A DNA stretch of 64,000 nucleotides from Corynebacterium sp. SCR221107 (GTDB lineage: Bacteria > Actinomycetota > Actinomycetes > Mycobacteriales > Mycobacteriaceae): positions 1,178,001-1,242,000 of the forward strand of contig NZ_CP115670.1 of the NCBI RefSeq assembly GCF_027886475.1. The letters run 5' to 3'. The translations under genes and the position numbers were made by a program. This document shows positions 62,610 through 64,000 of the stretch, piece after piece (positions within the stretch are counted from its first letter, which is position 1; each line of letters opens with the position of its first letter). The notes under the pieces were generated by a model. The model worked only from the letters and a program-made list of their open reading frames with translations, had not been told where the DNA came from and did not search any database.

Positions 62610-62642
62610 GTCACCGCATTAGTAGAGGCCGATTGCGGTGAC
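62610..62642 (+). terminator. hairpin after the iron-type ABC operon
   Basis: GTCACCGCA and TGCGGTGAC form a perfect 9-bp stem with a 15-base loop; TTTTC follows 10 bases later. It probably ends the operon and separates it from the convergent helicase gene. Confidence 0.7.
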
Positions 62643-62733
62643 GTACTGTGCTTTTCTTTCGAAGGGACCCTTACGAACCTCGGGCAAGGCTGCAGTGGGC
62701 TTTCCGGATTAATATTTCTCATGATGGCAATCA

Positions 62734-64000
62734 TTAAGCCACGGTACGACCTTCCAAGAACAGCCTTTGCGGCATTTCCCTGTGAAGTCTCAACTCGAAT
62801 TGAATGGGTTTTTCATTCTTGTGCGAAACATATTCTGCTTGCCCGAGGAGCGTGAATGCTTCGGCTAGTCCAAGTGAGTTATTGTTCGAGCTTCGGACAG
62901 CTAACAACAACGAGTGGCTGAGTTCTTTGTGATGGATATATCGTTGTGCGGTCTTCGACTTGAGAGAAGTCTGTGACTGAGATTCCCAGTGGAATAGGTC
63001 GGGAGAAATTGGATAATCCTTGTAGGAGGTGGTCTCGGTAAAGTGCCTCTCGTCCTTGTTGAGGGTGACCAAGAAGAGGTCTGTGCCTTGGTCCGGGAGA
63101 TAACACACTCCCTCCCTCGGCAGACTTGCCAGCTTCTTTAACTCGTCATCCTTGAGTGCTCCCATGAGTTCAGCTAGGGAGTAACGTGCGTGGCTCCGCA
63201 AAGGTGAGTTGGCCAAAGGACCGGTCAATCCTTTGGGGTTTGCTTTACTCTCTTCGACCTGAATCTTGAGAAGCTCGGTGAGTTCAGTACAGAAGTTCGT
63301 ATTTCTCCGGACCTGATCCAAGGCATTTTCGAAAGAATCCGGAACCGATGCCAGCGGGCGGTTTCCCCAAATGTTCAGCAAGAACATTCGAGCGTAGGCT
63401 TTCTCAGATTGGGAAAGATTACCAAAAGACGGACCATCCGGATTGAGGAGCCGCGTGTACTCGCGTGCACGCTCAAGATCATTGACGTGGACAAAGGCTC
63501 GCACCCGATTGACGAGGGGATCCTTTTTCGCTTCATAACGATCGATCAGATTCGCCTCGCTTAGGTAATAGGTCCAGCTAGCGTTGGTTGGCCGGTAGAT
63601 TTCAAAAACGGACAGTCCCGTGTCACCCAAGAAATCGGTAAGCGAGGTGGTCCGGGTGATTCGTGCCAGTTCGACGATTCGTTTAGACGTGGCCTTGGTG
63701 ACTTGCTTGAGGTTTTGCAGTACTTGTTCTTTGGTTAGCTTGTCTAATGAAATGCTGCTTCCTGCGGGGAGAAGTGGAAAATCTGCTTCGGCTTGCTGGA
63801 CCAATCGGCGACCACCGAGACCTGTGAGGGCTCGGAAACGCCGCTCCATATCGAATTCGGAATTGTGAAGACCGACGAAGTCGAGAATGAGGCAGGATTC
63901 TTTTCCAGGGGATAGGCGAAGTCCACGACCAATTTGCTGAAGGAAAAGGACCGGGCTTTGAGTTGGTCGCAGCAGTAGAACTGTGTTGATCTCGGGGATA
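62734..64000 (-). CDS. SF2 DEAD/DEAH helicase with DUF3427 C-terminus, partial
   Basis: Only the C-terminal about 420 codons are inside the window; the gene runs off at base 64000. Upstream codons translate as [20 protein letters not shown], then [18 protein letters not shown], i.e. helicase motifs V-VI (QQIGRGLR). The end ([21 protein letters not shown]) is the DUF3427 barrel. Full-length relatives usually also carry an N-terminal PLD-type nuclease domain and occur in accessory regions. A start at 63849 would cut the helicase, so it is not used. Codons look less biased than in core genes. Confidence 0.88.
   Translation of the reverse strand, partial: IPEINTVLLLRPTQSPVLFLQQIGRGLRLSPGKESCLILDFVGLHNSEFDMERRFRALTGLGGRRLVQQAEADFPLLPAGSSISLDKLTKEQVLQNLKQVTKATSKRIVELARITRTTSLTDFLGDTGLSVFEIYRPTNASWTYYLSEANLIDRYEAKKDPLVNRVRAFVHVNDLERAREYTRLLNPDGPSFGNLSQSEKAYARMFLLNIWGNRPLASVPDSFENALDQVRRNTNFCTELTELLKIQVEESKANPKGLTGPLANSPLRSHARYSLAELMGALKDDELKKLASLPREGVCYLPDQGTDLFLVTLNKDERHFTETTSYKDYPISPDLFHWESQSQTSLKSKTAQRYIHHKELSHSLLLAVRSSNNNSLGLAEAFTLLGQAEYVSHKNEKPIQFELRLHREMPQRLFLEGRTVA

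Overview
The window looks like the chromosome of a high-GC actinobacterium, most likely a Corynebacterium. The evidence is gene order and family type. The order glgA / glgC / O-methyltransferase / sigE / cseE / tatB / mrp / DUF1003 / PRC-MgtE_N-CBS protein / OdhA is the conserved corynebacterial-mycobacterial block, and OdhA is the actinobacterial E2-E1 fusion. GTG starts and divergent gene pairs are common. I cannot name the species from sequence alone.

Layout. (1) 1-7.8 kb: acetolactate decarboxylase, glycogen synthase and ADP-glucose pyrophosphorylase, a methyltransferase, an extra GntR/FadR regulator, then the envelope-stress unit sigE-cseE and tatB. (2) 7.8-10.6 kb: an inserted, decaying segment bounded by an 80-bp imperfect copy of the tatB 3' end. 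It holds one intact membrane protein gene and fragments of IS3- and IS256-type transposases. (3) 10.6-26.2 kb: core genes (mrp, DUF1003, PRC-MgtE_N-CBS, stress protein, lipoprotein, odhA, a fused ABC exporter, a membrane protein, an AroE homologue). (4) 26.5-37 kb: esterase with a long basic N-terminus, FhuF-like protein, very acidic protein, nucleoside hydrolase, an ECF vitamin-type transporter (S gene frameshifted, two ATPases fused) behind a structured leader, an unknown gene and an MFS permease. (5) 37-51.5 kb: a complete membrane-bound [NiFe] hydrogenase locus: hypDC, hypE, hypF, hypA, hypB, small and large subunits, cytochrome b, maturation protease, followed by a satellite set of a second hypA, a large-subunit-like gene and a second hypC. 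(6) 51.5-57.7 kb: a galactose operon (galM, SSS symporter, small membrane protein, galT, galK). (7) 57.8-64 kb: a small unknown gene with a broken paralogue, an iron-type ABC importer, and the 3' part of a DUF3427 helicase that runs off the window.

How the genes work together. H2 oxidation by the Tat-exported small/large subunit pair would feed electrons to the cytochrome b. The Hyp proteins build the NiFe(CN)2CO centre, and the satellite HypC/large-subunit-like pair is arranged like HupF-HupK / HoxL-HoxV scaffolds. The Gal genes form a Leloir pathway with its own Na+-type uptake.

Most unusual observations: the hydrogenase cytochrome b carries about 150 N-terminal residues that resemble the nucleotide-binding (N) domain of a P-type H+-ATPase; an array of about fourteen 11-bp, helically phased repeats plus 22-bp repeats lies between divergent hypF and hypA; the satellite large-subunit-like protein keeps four candidate metal cysteines but has no small subunit; and the fused ECF ATPase has complementary losses that leave one competent ATP site.
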